Shown one piece after another: positions 17,101 through 26,708 of a stretch of DNA of 64,000 nt. Each line of letters begins with the position of its first letter. The stretch's first letter is position 1. Location of the stretch: NCBI GenBank assembly GCA_947462255.1, contig CANHOA010000015.1, positions 1 to 64,000 on the forward strand, read 5' to 3'. This DNA is from Flavobacteriales bacterium. Lineage in GTDB: Bacteria; Bacteroidota; Bacteroidia; Flavobacteriales_D; Crocinitomicaceae. Made by a program: the position numbers and the translations under genes. A model generated the notes under the pieces. That model made no database searches. It was given only the letters and a program-made list of their open reading frames with translations, and had not been told where the DNA came from.

Positions 17101-18441
17101 TTATTTGACTTTTATTTTCTTACTTAATTGCTGTACAAGCTTACTAGCAGAAAACTGAACGCTCCCCATCATTTCTTGGCTATTGATAGAATCTAATTTA
17201 AAAAAATAATTAGTGCCTTTTATTGATAAATAAGCTTCGTTTTTAATACTTTTCTCAACCTTAGGTCTTTTTAATGATGAATATAAATAATAATAATTAT
17301 CCTTTTTAACCATATATAGAAGAGGTGAATAAAGCACACGATATTGATTGCCCTCTTGTTGCATAATACCTTTTTCGATTAGTTTATTTATAAAGTAGTT
17401 ACCTTTTTCATTGGTATTAAAAAGCACCGAATAATTAGGAACTAGAATGTTTCTAAATCTTTCATGTTGAGTTACATTAAAATCCTCATCCATTTCAGAG
17501 ACAATATAGCGTTCTTTGGCCTCATGCGAACCACCTTCTGCAAAGGATAGGTCACCTTCCCATGCGGCAATGAATGCTGCCATTGGAAAGCTAATTTTTC
17601 TACCTTTAGCAATTAAAAATTTTTTTAATGGATCGTTTTTCGAGGATCTAAATTTGTCTGCATTTAGATGTAATTCAATTGATGCTTTCTCAGTCTTTCC
17701 CTTTACCAAGCTAGAACCAGGTTTCATCTCCGAAAAAGGAAATTGATTATTTTTATGGAAGTAGCATTTTAAATTAAAATTGGCCGAGTCGCTATCATGG
17801 GCAAATATTGCATAATCAACTCCATATTTATGTAGTTCCTTCCATTTTGAAAAAACGACTAAATTTTCATTTTTGAATTTGTTAAGAGCAAAGTATTCTT
17901 TCCAGAGCTTAGAGATGCCCATATGCTTTGCATTGTGAATACGATTCATCACTTTATATATATTCTTACCTGAATAGACAAGTAAATACTTTGAATCGTA
18001 ATGTAAGAAAATATTTAATTTAGGAATAAAGTAAACATGCATCTTATTTTTTGAAGAATCTATTACAGCAATATTTTGCTTAATTTTTTCAAGTGCTTGC
18101 TTCGTTTTAGTACTATCATTTAGCTGAATTATTGCGCCATATTCTCCATTTTCATTCGCGAAAATAAAGATCTCTTTTTGTAAATTTAATCCAAATGTTT
18201 TCCCTTGTCCAAGTAGGTATTCAGCACTAGTCAAATCTCTAAAAGGTGTCTTATAGTAGTAAAGCATGCTATTTGTTTCCTTGATTAAATCAAGAATTTT
18301 TACACTTCCTATAAAGTCTGCATCAGGTAATCGATCTATAATTCTAGGTTGTGGTGCTTTACTAAATAAAAAAGGTTGAAAATATAGAAAAGCCGCAAGA
18401 ACAATAGCAAGTAGAGTGATTATGAGCGACTTCTTATACAT
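17101..18441 (-). CDS. Membrane-anchored envelope protein of unknown function
   Basis: A 446-aa protein with an uncleaved N-terminal helix (residues about 5-25, MYKKSLIITLLAIVLAAF) and a large extracytoplasmic part. The sequence RLPDADFIGSVKILDLIKET and later strands resemble the neighbouring 626-aa protein and recall DUF3352/DUF4836-like proteins of Bacteroidota; this is a weak match by eye. It starts 4 bases after the upstream stop, so it belongs to a three-gene operon (21018 to 17101) of envelope proteins. Confidence 0.6.
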   Translation of the reverse strand: MYKKSLIITLLAIVLAAFLYFQPFLFSKAPQPRIIDRLPDADFIGSVKILDLIKETNSMLYYYKTPFRDLTSAEYLLGQGKTFGLNLQKEIFIFANENGEYGAIIQLNDSTKTKQALEKIKQNIAVIDSSKNKMHVYFIPKLNIFLHYDSKYLLVYSGKNIYKVMNRIHNAKHMGISKLWKEYFALNKFKNENLVVFSKWKELHKYGVDYAIFAHDSDSANFNLKCYFHKNNQFPFSEMKPGSSLVKGKTEKASIELHLNADKFRSSKNDPLKKFLIAKGRKISFPMAAFIAAWEGDLSFAEGGSHEAKERYIVSEMDEDFNVTQHERFRNILVPNYSVLFNTNEKGNYFINKLIEKGIMQQEGNQYRVLYSPLLYMVKKDNYYYLYSSLKRPKVEKSIKNEAYLSIKGTNYFFKLDSINSQEMMGSVQFSASKLVQQLSKKIKVK

Positions 18442-18445
18442 CGTT

Positions 18446-20326
18446 TTACTTTGAAAAAATATAAAGCGTATTTATAAGATCTAATAAGTGCTCGCCTGAA
18501 TTTTCTTCACCGCGAAATTCATAATTCATTATGAAGTTTGTTGACTTATTTGTGGTCTTGGTTGACTTTAAGTACATTTTGCCTGACTTACCTTTTAATG
18601 AATTAATCATTTCGCTTCTGCGTTCATCTAACAGATCGCTAGGGAAGCGATTTAAGGCACCTGAAATATCTAAATACCCATTCATAAAACCGCTCTTTTT
18701 AATCTGCCTCCTTATTTTTTTGGGAAGTTGCTCAGCCCCATATCCATCAGAGTGGTTTATAGCCAAGTCCTCATCATTCGTGAAAATGAATAAGTCATTC
18801 TTGTTAATCATATAGAGTGGAGCGGCATCCAATATAGCATTTTGAAATACCCAATAATTATCGTGTTTTTCAAATTTACTAGTCAAACGGCTTAAGTTTT
18901 TCAGTATTATTTCAGGGATGTCATCCCTTTCAATTGAAAATCCTAATGTGAAAATTGGCATGTCTTCCACGGCATCAGTTTCTCTCTCCCCATATTCGAA
19001 TGTTTCTTCATCGTAATAGAAATCAATTTTTTTTGTTTTTATTTTTTTTATACCATTAAATGTCCCAAACATACTGCCTTTGTAGGTGTCAAATAATGCA
19101 TCTTTATTTACTAATTCATTTAATAATTCAAGGGTTAGCACATTCATCGCGAGATCTGCATTTTTTTCTGACGAAAGAATTGGCATAACTACCTCATAGG
19201 CTTTTTCATATGCTTTTCGCATATTTACATTATAAGTAAAATAGGCCGAACTTCCCTTTTGTATATATTTCGCAATATTTTTATCGAACTTAGAATCGTT
19301 CATTTCTTGATAAACAGAACCTAATTTTTCCCCATATCTGGCTTCTACTAAGAAATCAATTGATTTGTCTTTTAAGATTAAATCCCCTAAAATGATGTTC
19401 CCAGTATAGAGTTCTTTAATGTCTCGATAAAGTGAGGGCATAACCGTTTGAAAGTACCAAAGCCCATTTGCTTGTTCGAAGCTTCTTGAGTTGTCTAAAT
19501 AGAACGTTCCCTCGCACGGATGTGTTAGTTGCTCAGCAAATCTCGGATCATTTTTTAAAAGGTTATTATTTTTCATGAATAAATCATCTAAAAGCTCCGC
19601 TAATAATGCTTGTTGCAATTCTAATTGAACACTGTCTCTAAGTTCAAAATAATTTTTCTCATTAGGGTCCTCATTTGCTTCAGGATAATCGAAAATGGGC
19701 GCGGGGTTTTCTTCTAGCTCATTACTAAATTCCTCATTTTCATAATTTGTTGTGTCGCTTTCGTCAAATAGTTCCTCATCAAATATTTCCTCATCAAACT
19801 CTTCCAATCCCCACCCGAAAGGATATTCATTTCCTCTTGCATACCAAATAGAATCTGTTTGAGCATCTATTGATTCAGTAGAAGGTTCAATCCTAATGAG
19901 TAATGCAGTATTATCTTTTATGATAAGGTTATTAAAAAAGGATCCATATTGCTTAACACCATTATATTTACTATATATTTCCGTGAAATCATCAAAGACT
20001 TCAAACAGTGAAGTTGAATTTTTTACACCAAAGGTGAAACCAGACAATTCATAGTTATCACTTTTACCATAAAATACATTTAATCGTTGATTAAAATCAA
20101 TGCCAGCATCTTTTAATGTTTTTTCCGAAGTAGATCCGTCGAATAGTTCCTGATGAACTTCCTCCATAAAGTCATATTTGACAAGTTCATCCATTGATAT
20201 TTTTTGCAGTAAATTGAGGTTGTTTATACTAAAAACGGTAACTGCATTTTGGGGAATCAATTGTTCAGATTGGGCGAACAACGTTAAGTTGGTCAATATT
20301 AAGACTAAAAGTATAGAGTTTTTCAT
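18446..20326 (-). CDS. Secreted envelope protein, DUF4836-like
   Basis: A 626-aa protein with a signal peptide (MKNSILLVLILTNLTLFAQ, cleavage after Gln/Ser). The mature start LIPQNAVTVFSINNLNLLQK is like DUF4836-type Bacteroidota proteins, in which the text IPxxAxxVxxINxxxLLxK is typical. An extremely acidic, low-complexity insert (EEFDEEIFDEELFDESDTT and after) lies around residues 170-225. It has no T9SS tail. It is the middle gene of the three-gene operon. Function unknown; periplasmic or outer-membrane-facing location is inferred. Confidence 0.6.
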   Translation of the reverse strand: MKNSILLVLILTNLTLFAQSEQLIPQNAVTVFSINNLNLLQKISMDELVKYDFMEEVHQELFDGSTSEKTLKDAGIDFNQRLNVFYGKSDNYELSGFTFGVKNSTSLFEVFDDFTEIYSKYNGVKQYGSFFNNLIIKDNTALLIRIEPSTESIDAQTDSIWYARGNEYPFGWGLEEFDEEIFDEELFDESDTTNYENEEFSNELEENPAPIFDYPEANEDPNEKNYFELRDSVQLELQQALLAELLDDLFMKNNNLLKNDPRFAEQLTHPCEGTFYLDNSRSFEQANGLWYFQTVMPSLYRDIKELYTGNIILGDLILKDKSIDFLVEARYGEKLGSVYQEMNDSKFDKNIAKYIQKGSSAYFTYNVNMRKAYEKAYEVVMPILSSEKNADLAMNVLTLELLNELVNKDALFDTYKGSMFGTFNGIKKIKTKKIDFYYDEETFEYGERETDAVEDMPIFTLGFSIERDDIPEIILKNLSRLTSKFEKHDNYWVFQNAILDAAPLYMINKNDLFIFTNDEDLAINHSDGYGAEQLPKKIRRQIKKSGFMNGYLDISGALNRFPSDLLDERRSEMINSLKGKSGKMYLKSTKTTNKSTNFIMNYEFRGEENSGEHLLDLINTLYIFSK

Positions 20327-20337
20327 TTATGGAAAAA

Positions 20338-21018
20338 TTACTTGTTTTTTATGGGGGTTAAATAAATAGCATTTTCTATTAGCGAATAATTATTTTGTAA
20401 ATCGAAGGTATTCACCTTCAGCATAGAAGCTGTTTTTGATGGGTTTAGTTTAGTTTCTGGTTTTTCAGCATGATCAATAGGCCGGTCAAAATGATTAATG
20501 GAGGTATAAGATCCTGTTTTTAATAGGTCTAATTCAGTCTCTTTTAATTCTTCTGAAATCGTTAGGGAAAGCAGGGGTATATTTCTCTTCAAGATCTTTC
20601 CATCCCAGCTCAACCAGTTTTGGTTTAGTTCTTTAATTTCTTTTCCATTGTTCATAAAAAGAATAGATGCTTTTAAAGCATTGTGTAATTCATTAATAGA
20701 AGCGAAATCACAGGAGAATTTAACGATTAAATCTTCTTCTTTTATAAGCATGGAAACATTTGTAATGCCAGGTTGAGTTTTTAAATTAAGCGCAAAACTA
20801 TTTAGCTTTTCCGTAATTTCATTCAGCGAGGGCACTTTTTTGCCATCTATACTATCTAGTGCAAGTATTGAATTTACTTTTATTTTGCTAGCACTTAAAT
20901 TCAAAATATACTTGAATGTTCCAGAGCCATCATTATGTATGGTTAAATCATCAATCAATTCAATACATGAGGAGAGCAATAGTAGGAGTAAAGTCGAAAA
21001 GAGAATTAGCTTTTTCAT
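20338..21018 (-). CDS. Lipoprotein of unknown function
   Basis: A 226-aa protein with a lipoprotein signal (MKKLILFSTLLLLLLSSC, lipid-modified Cys at about 18). The mature part begins with IELIDDLTIHNDGSGTFKYILNLS, a pattern seen in small Bacteroidota lipoproteins of unknown role. First gene of the operon with the two DUF4836-like genes. A TATTTTTG -7-like box on the minus strand (21034-21041) lies 16 bases upstream of the start. Confidence 0.65.
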   Translation of the reverse strand: MKKLILFSTLLLLLLSSCIELIDDLTIHNDGSGTFKYILNLSASKIKVNSILALDSIDGKKVPSLNEITEKLNSFALNLKTQPGITNVSMLIKEEDLIVKFSCDFASINELHNALKASILFMNNGKEIKELNQNWLSWDGKILKRNIPLLSLTISEELKETELDLLKTGSYTSINHFDRPIDHAEKPETKLNPSKTASMLKVNTFDLQNNYSLIENAIYLTPIKNK

Positions 21019-21137
21019 AGGCTAGCCATTATACAAAAATAACACCCAATTTATTATGAAAGAGCTATTGATTGATTATTGTTATCAACAATAAAAGCTA
21101 ATTAAAATTAATGGTAGATAAAAAATACCAAGTTTTG

Positions 21138-22568
21138 TTATTGCAGGGTTAATTTCTTTTCCAGATCTTCCAAGTATGACCTAAATTGTTTATCAGTTTC
21201 TGATAGATTTACGACAGTACGGCAGGCATGTAATACAGTAGCATGGTCTTTTCCTCCGCAATGTGCACCGATATTGGCTAGGGAGGACTTAGTCATCTTC
21301 TTAGAGAAATACATTGAAATTTGACGAGCTTGAACAACTTCTCTTTTACGAGTTTTAGATTTCAACATTTCTATAGGTAAGTCGAAATAATCACAAACTA
21401 CTTTTTGAATGTATTCAATGGAAACTTCTCTTGCGGTATTTTTTACAAATTTATCGACCATTTGCTTGGCCAATTCTAAGGTAATGGCTTTTTTATTTAA
21501 AGATGCTTGAGCCAATAATGTATTAAGCGCACCCTCTATTTCTCGGATGTTTGTATTAATAGAGTATGCCAAGTATTCCACCACTTCTTTTGGGAGTTCG
21601 ATGCCACTTCCGTGCATTTTTTTCTCCAATACAGCAATTCTAGTTTCTAGGTCGGGAGTCGCTAAATCAGCAGACAAACCCCATTTAAATCGAGACAACA
21701 AACGTTGCTCCATGCCTTGTAATTCGACTGGTGCCTTATCAGAGGTCAATACGATTTGCTTCCCATTCTGATGTAAATGATTAAAAATACTAAAGAAAAC
21801 ATCTTGAGTTTTTTCCTTTCCAGCGAAGAATTGAACGTCATCAATAATAAGAACATCAATCATTTGATAGAAATGAACGAAATCGTTCGTGGTCTGATTT
21901 TTTATAGCATCAATGAATTGGTGAGCAAATTTCTCCGATTGAACGTATAAAACAGTTTTACTTGGATGCTTGTCTTTAATGGCAATTCCAATCGCATTCG
22001 CCAAGTGTGTTTTTCCTAAACCTACCGCTCCATAAATTAATAATGGATTGAATGCTGTTCCACCTGGTTTGTTAGCAACAGCATATCCAGATGCGCGAGC
22101 TAGTCGGTTATACTCACCTTCTACAAAATTATCTAAATTAAATTGAGGCATTAAATTAGATTCAATGTTGATCTTTTTTAAACCTGGTATAATAAAGGGA
22201 TTTCTTATCTGCTTCTCATGTGTGTTTAATGGCATTGAAACAGGCGAATTTCTAATCGAATTGTTGTTTTGAGTTGGTAATTTAACCGTATATGGAATGG
22301 CATTTTTATGGTTGCTTTCCATTAAAATAGAATACTCCAAACTTGCCTCTGTCCCCAATTCTTTTCTGACAACACGACTTAATAAAGTAATATAATGCTC
22401 CTCAAGCCATTCATAAAAAAAATGTGAAGGAACCTGTATGGTTAAGATATTATTATCTATTTTCACAGGAATAATTGGAGCAAACCAAGTTTTGAAAGCT
22501 TGTGCTGAAATGTTGTCCTTGATTACTTTAAGGCAGTTTTCCCAAATTCCAATGTGATCTTTAACCAT
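21138..22568 (-). CDS. dnaA: Chromosomal replication initiator DnaA
   Basis: A 476-aa AAA+ protein with all four DnaA domains: N-terminal domain I (to about residue 85), a linker, the ATPase with Walker A GAVGLGKTHL (about 178-187) and Walker B VLIIDDVQFF, and the C-terminal DNA-binding domain with CGGKDHATVLHACRTV near residue 435. It opens oriC and loads the helicase. dnaN lies about 4 kb away, separated by unrelated genes. No cluster of DnaA boxes was found beside it. Confidence 0.97.
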   Translation of the reverse strand: MVKDHIGIWENCLKVIKDNISAQAFKTWFAPIIPVKIDNNILTIQVPSHFFYEWLEEHYITLLSRVVRKELGTEASLEYSILMESNHKNAIPYTVKLPTQNNNSIRNSPVSMPLNTHEKQIRNPFIIPGLKKINIESNLMPQFNLDNFVEGEYNRLARASGYAVANKPGGTAFNPLLIYGAVGLGKTHLANAIGIAIKDKHPSKTVLYVQSEKFAHQFIDAIKNQTTNDFVHFYQMIDVLIIDDVQFFAGKEKTQDVFFSIFNHLHQNGKQIVLTSDKAPVELQGMEQRLLSRFKWGLSADLATPDLETRIAVLEKKMHGSGIELPKEVVEYLAYSINTNIREIEGALNTLLAQASLNKKAITLELAKQMVDKFVKNTAREVSIEYIQKVVCDYFDLPIEMLKSKTRKREVVQARQISMYFSKKMTKSSLANIGAHCGGKDHATVLHACRTVVNLSETDKQFRSYLEDLEKKLTLQ

Positions 22569-22830
22569 TCTAATTTTCTATTTTATGATGCTAAATAAGC
22601 GCTTATGCTATTTTTTTAAATAACGCAAGTGCAATGTTAAATTAATGTAACCAATCAGTCAACAAAGATTGACCTAAAAAAGTTAAAAAAAAAATAAAAA
22701 AGGTATTGTTTTTTAACTTTCTTTTACACGTATTTTGAAAAATAAATAAAACAAAGAAAAAAACGAGAGTCAACAAAAATAAGGAAAATATAAAGATATT
22801 TCATCAATTAAAGCGTATTTTTGAATTAAC

Positions 22831-23256
22831 ATGAAAATAAATTATACTCATAAGCATTATTTGCGAGTAAGGTATTCTGAAACTGATAAAATGGGCTACT
22901 GTTATTATGGTAATTATGCTTCATTTCTGGAGATAGGAAGGGTTGAATCCTTAAGATCTTTGGGGATATCCTATAAATCATTAGAAGATAATGGAATTAT
23001 GTTGCCTGTTTCTGAATTTCAGATTAAATATCATTCTCCAGCGTATTATGATGATATGCTTTTAATTGAAACAAAGATTACAGCCGTAAAAGGGGTACGT
23101 ATTTATTTTGATTATGCTATTTTTAATGAAAACCAATTACTTTTAGCGACCGCAATGACTAGTTTGGTATTTATTCATTCAGATTCAAAGAAACCAATGT
23201 CTCCCCCGAAAGAATTTCTTTCAATTATTCAATCTTATGCAATCCAAGAACAGTAA
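22831..23256 (+). CDS. YbgC/FcbC-family acyl-CoA thioesterase
   Basis: A 141-aa hotdog-fold protein with the family signature YSETDKMGYCYYGNYASFLEIGR (written here in part: SETDKMGYCYYGNY), in which the Asp is the likely catalytic residue. Such enzymes hydrolyse short- or medium-chain acyl-CoA. A TATTTTTG box ends 12 bases before the start. Its end overlaps the following arginase-family gene by 20 bases. Confidence 0.88.
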   Translation: MKINYTHKHYLRVRYSETDKMGYCYYGNYASFLEIGRVESLRSLGISYKSLEDNGIMLPVSEFQIKYHSPAYYDDMLLIETKITAVKGVRIYFDYAIFNENQLLLATAMTSLVFIHSDSKKPMSPPKEFLSIIQSYAIQEQ

Positions 23257-24211
23257 TTATCAGTTTATAACGTTTTCGAAGTCCCAAATTTCAGTCTATC
23301 ATACTGCTCGTCAAGGCGAAAAACGAGTAGGAGCATCTATCTTTTCAATTCAAGAATCAAGTGAAGCTAAATTTATCTTACTTGGCATATCCGAATCTAT
23401 TGGGCCTATCGCTAATGGAGGACAGAAAGGGGCAGAAAATGCCTTTGAATCTTTTTTGCCATTCTTTTTAAATACCCAAGATTTTAGGCATGATGCTGCA
23501 TGCATTGGTATGATTCAATGGATTGGAACTTACGCTGAGGATAGTATATTGTCGGATTATGTGAACGAATTAGATGGATTTGTATTAGAAGTTTTAACAC
23601 AGTATGTTCGCCAAAATCAAATTCCTATTGTTATTGGAGGTGGACATAACAATGCTCTTCCTTTAATTCGATGGGCAAATTTATCCCAAAAGAAAATTGA
23701 AGTAGTAAATATGGATGCGCATGCAGATTGTCGCGCCTTAGAAGGAAGACACAGTGGCAACTCGTTTTCGTATGCCATTAATGAGGGTCTACTTCATAAA
23801 TACCACGTTTTTGGATTACACCGTCCATACTTGAATGATGTAAGTCATCAATTTTTATTAGATCATAGTGCGAATTTTACCTTCTACGAAGATTATTTGG
23901 ATGGGAAGCAGAGTTTAGATGATGACCTTAAGCACTTAATTTCTAGTCATCCTATAGCCTCGTCATTGGGCATTGATATTGACATGGATTGTATTGCTGA
24001 TATGCCTAGTTCTGCTATTTCACCATCTGGTTGGCGCCTTGATGAGGTAAGAAGTGCCCTAAGAAAATTAGCTCAATCAAAACTGCCAATTTCTTATCTT
24101 CATCTTACTGAAGCAGCTCCAATTACGGAAGTTGAACAAAAAAAGGCAGGAAAGGCTTTGGCTTATTTAGTTCGTGATTTCCTTGAAAATATAAATGATA
24201 CTAAGGGATAA
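23237..24211 (+). CDS. Arginase/formimidoylglutamase-family enzyme
   Basis: A 324-aa ureohydrolase-fold protein with metal-binding motifs GGGHNN (about residue 132), NMDAHADCR (about 160) and GIDIDMDCIADMPSSAISPSG (about 245-264, in part). The two Mn-site clusters are intact. The SAISPSG ending of the third motif is closer to formimidoylglutamase than to arginase or agmatinase, but no other hut gene is nearby. The start overlaps the thioesterase gene by 20 bases, so the two are co-translated. Confidence 0.85.
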   Translation: MQSKNSNYQFITFSKSQISVYHTARQGEKRVGASIFSIQESSEAKFILLGISESIGPIANGGQKGAENAFESFLPFFLNTQDFRHDAACIGMIQWIGTYAEDSILSDYVNELDGFVLEVLTQYVRQNQIPIVIGGGHNNALPLIRWANLSQKKIEVVNMDAHADCRALEGRHSGNSFSYAINEGLLHKYHVFGLHRPYLNDVSHQFLLDHSANFTFYEDYLDGKQSLDDDLKHLISSHPIASSLGIDIDMDCIADMPSSAISPSGWRLDEVRSALRKLAQSKLPISYLHLTEAAPITEVEQKKAGKALAYLVRDFLENINDTKG

Positions 24212-24524
24212 CTTGAATACTATCTAGGGCAATCACTGCATCAATTGAACAGTTTTCAGGACTCATTGCCTTACTGTAGGTAAAAACAAAAGCCAGCTTC
24301 AATCCTTTTTTCTTGTACTTTTCATGTAGGTCTACCGGATATAGTTTTTTGTTTATCAATTCTTCTGCACCTGAGTTTACAAGAATGTAATACGGACAAT
24401 TTTCTTCTGCAACGTGAATAGTCCCAATAGTTCTATTTTCTATGGAATTTTTCGCCTTCATTTTACAAGGGGTTTTACAAGAAAGGAAAATTAATCCAAT
24501 TAAGATGGGGAGGTAGACTCTCAT
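24201..24524 (-). CDS. Small lipoprotein
   Basis: The frame is open from 24614, but the ATG at 24524 gives a standard lipoprotein signal (MRVYLPILIGLIFLSC), so that start is chosen. The mature part of about 90 residues has three further cysteines, one pair CKTPC at the start. No family is recognised. A strong intrinsic terminator sits in its leader (24543-24569), only about 20 bases before the start codon. The end overlaps the converging arginase-family gene by 11 bases. Confidence 0.65.
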   Translation of the reverse strand: MRVYLPILIGLIFLSCKTPCKMKAKNSIENRTIGTIHVAEENCPYYILVNSGAEELINKKLYPVDLHEKYKKKGLKLAFVFTYSKAMSPENCSIDAVIALDSIQVIP

Positions 24525-24542
24525 GATTTTTTTTTCAAAGAT

Positions 24543-24569
24543 AAAAAAAAAGAGGCCCGAAGGCCTCTT
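24543..24569 (-). terminator. Intrinsic terminator within the 5' leader of the lipoprotein gene
   Basis: On the minus strand the sequence is AAGAGGCC-TTCG-GGCCTCTT followed by eight or more T. An 8-bp GC-rich stem with a UUCG tetraloop is a textbook terminator. It lies between the lipoprotein start (24524) and the only place its promoter could be, so it is either an attenuator or the end of a small RNA. Confidence 0.8.
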
Positions 24570-24586
24570 AATCAAACAACCTGTAG

Positions 24587-24615
24587 CAAAGTTTATTTGA
24601 ATCGTATTATTCAAA
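24587..24615 (-). promoter_or_regulatory. Candidate promoter upstream of the leader terminator
   Basis: On the minus strand, TTTG (24612-24615) and AAACTTTG (24587-24594) are 17 bases apart, which fits the Bacteroidota -33/-7 pattern with one mismatch. Transcription would start near 24580 and run straight into the terminator. Confidence 0.4.
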
Positions 24616-24716
24616 CGACAATCTCATCTTAATGTTACAGCATAATTAACATTTGTACTTTGATAAACATTTTGTTTTTCCAATTAGAATGTCTTAAGCC
24701 TTCCTAACTTTGCGTT

Positions 24717-25592
24717 GTGAATAATCGATTAGATACATTAACGGCTTTAATTCGCTTAATCGAAGATCCTGATCTTCAGGTTTTTAACCATGTTAAGAAT
24801 GAATTATTACTGATAGGAGACAAAGCCCTTCCAGCGCTAGAAAGTGCTTGGCAAAAAAATAATTTTGGGGATGAATTTCAAAGTCGGATACAATCGATTA
24901 TTGAAGAAATTCATCGTAGTGCATTAAAAAATGAATTGATTCAATGGATTAAATCAGAAGAAAAGGACCTGCTATTGGGTTCAATCATTGTATCGAAGCA
25001 CCACGACACTTATTTAGAGGATGCTCTTGTTCAGCAAACGATTCAAATGTTGAGACGTGACATTTGGTTAGAATTTAATGATTATCAAACAAGTTTTGAG
25101 CAAATCAAAATATTTAACAGAATCTTTTTTGGTGTTTATCAATTTCAATGCTTAAATAAAATTCGCTACAATCCTGATGAGATTGATATTTCTAAAGTAT
25201 TAGAAACGAAAAAAGGCGCGCCTTTAACTATTGGTTTAATTTATAGTATAATTGCTCAATCCTTAGATTTGCCGGTATATGGAGTGAATTTACCAAACAG
25301 TTTCGTTTTGGCATTCATGGATTATAATCAATCGAATGTTATCATCAATCAACAAAATGACTTTGGTGTTTTATTTTACATAAATCCGAAATCTCATGGC
25401 GAAATATTAGATGCCCGTGAAATTGATGCTTTTTTATCGGGTCGAAACCTTAACCCAGATCGGTCTCATTTTGAGCCATGTTCTAACTCTACTTTAATTA
25501 AACGAATGATTGAGGACATGATACTTTCATTCTATCATGTGGGAAATGAACAAAAAGCATTGGATTTAAATGAGCTGATTAATTCGATTTAA
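24717..25592 (+). CDS. SirB1-like transglutaminase-fold protein
   Basis: A 291-aa protein of the SirB1/transglutaminase-core-2 group, recognised from IKIFNRIFFGVYQFQCLNKIRYNPDEIDIS and the following KKGAPLTIGLIYSIIAQSLDLP (in part). Some relatives regulate two-component kinases; the group mostly lacks known activity, and the usual catalytic Cys is absent. The N-terminal ~90 residues are HEAT-like helices. The start is GTG. A perfect TAACTTTG -7 box at 24705-24712 ends 4 bases before it, so the mRNA may be leaderless. Confidence 0.75.
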   Translation: MNNRLDTLTALIRLIEDPDLQVFNHVKNELLLIGDKALPALESAWQKNNFGDEFQSRIQSIIEEIHRSALKNELIQWIKSEEKDLLLGSIIVSKHHDTYLEDALVQQTIQMLRRDIWLEFNDYQTSFEQIKIFNRIFFGVYQFQCLNKIRYNPDEIDISKVLETKKGAPLTIGLIYSIIAQSLDLPVYGVNLPNSFVLAFMDYNQSNVIINQQNDFGVLFYINPKSHGEILDAREIDAFLSGRNLNPDRSHFEPCSNSTLIKRMIEDMILSFYHVGNEQKALDLNELINSI

Positions 25593-25611
25593 GTATACTT
25601 AGAGCCTTTTT

Positions 25612-26694
25612 TCAGATCTTCTTTAATTCTCGTTCCTCCTTGGCTATCGCACTATTCTTATTGGCTAATTGCCCGCAAGCAGCATCAATATCTTTCCCAC
25701 GGCTCCTTCGAATATTAACGATAATATTTTTTGATTCTAAATACGCTGCAAAGGCACTCACTTTTTCTGTATCAGCTTGTTGGAAATCCCCATCGTCGAT
25801 TGGATTGTATTCAATTATATTTATTTTACAGGGAACTGCCTTGGCAAATACAGCTAGTTCTCTAGCATCCTCTATGGAATCATTGAAATCTTTAAAAATA
25901 ATGTATTCAAATGTCACACGTGTCCCTGTCGCTTCATGGAAATAAACCAACGCTTCGGAGAGCGACTCTAAATTATTTGAATCATTAATATCCATAATGA
26001 AACTTCTTTTGATGTCATTTGCTGCGTGAAGGGATAATGCCAAGTTAAATTTCACCTTATCTTCCCCTAGTTTTCGAATCATTTTGGCAATTCCAGCGGT
26101 AGAAACAGTGATTCTTTTTGGGGAAATTCCCATGCCTTCTTCAGCTGTTAGTAGTTCGATAGATCGCAATACATTACTATAATTAAGCAAAGGTTCTCCC
26201 ATCCCCATATAAACAATATTACTCAAGGATTTACCATATAACTTTTGTGCTTGATCCCTCAAATAGACAACCTGATCAACCATTTCTCCTGCAGATAAAT
26301 TGCGCATAAGTTTTAATCGACCAGTTGCGCAAAATTTACACGCGAGACTGCAACCAATTTGCGAGGAAATACAGGCAGTGGTGCGCTTGTTTGTAGGGAT
26401 TAGTACTCCTTCAATAATTTTATTGTCAGCAATTGAAAATGCGCACTTGACTGTTTTGTCCTTACTAACTTGTTGGTCTTTGAGCTGTAAAAAATCAATG
26501 TAATATTTTTCCTCTAAAAAAAGGATGATGTCCTTTCCAAGGTTACCCATTTGTTGGAACGAACCAACATTTTTTTTCCATAACCATTCAAAAATTTGCT
26601 TTGCTCTAAAAGCAGGAAAATTGGCATCTTTTAGTTGCGAAGTAATTTCCGCTATGGATAAATTTCGGATGTTAATTTTATCCTCCAGCTTCAT
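25612..26694 (-). CDS. rlmN: 23S rRNA/tRNA adenine-2 methyltransferase RlmN
   Basis: A 360-aa radical-SAM methyltransferase. The 4Fe-4S motif CxxxCxxC is in GCSLACKFCATG near residues 113-123, and the C-terminal methyl-carrying cysteine is in DIDAACGQL. It methylates A2503 of 23S rRNA and A37 of certain tRNAs. It follows dnaN on the minus strand with a 14-base gap. Confidence 0.95.
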   Translation of the reverse strand: MKLEDKINIRNLSIAEITSQLKDANFPAFRAKQIFEWLWKKNVGSFQQMGNLGKDIILFLEEKYYIDFLQLKDQQVSKDKTVKCAFSIADNKIIEGVLIPTNKRTTACISSQIGCSLACKFCATGRLKLMRNLSAGEMVDQVVYLRDQAQKLYGKSLSNIVYMGMGEPLLNYSNVLRSIELLTAEEGMGISPKRITVSTAGIAKMIRKLGEDKVKFNLALSLHAANDIKRSFIMDINDSNNLESLSEALVYFHEATGTRVTFEYIIFKDFNDSIEDARELAVFAKAVPCKINIIEYNPIDDGDFQQADTEKVSAFAAYLESKNIIVNIRRSRGKDIDAACGQLANKNSAIAKEERELKKI

Positions 26695-26708
26695 TGTATT
26701 TTTGGGAA

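Noticed and set aside
21061-22830. Possible replication origin beside dnaA
   Set aside because: A single weak DnaA-box-like TTATCAACA near 21082 and AT-rich DNA upstream of dnaA do not make a cluster of boxes. A GC-skew analysis of the whole genome would decide.
24525-24614. N-terminal extension of the small lipoprotein
   Set aside because: It would run through the terminator hairpin and bury the lipoprotein signal.
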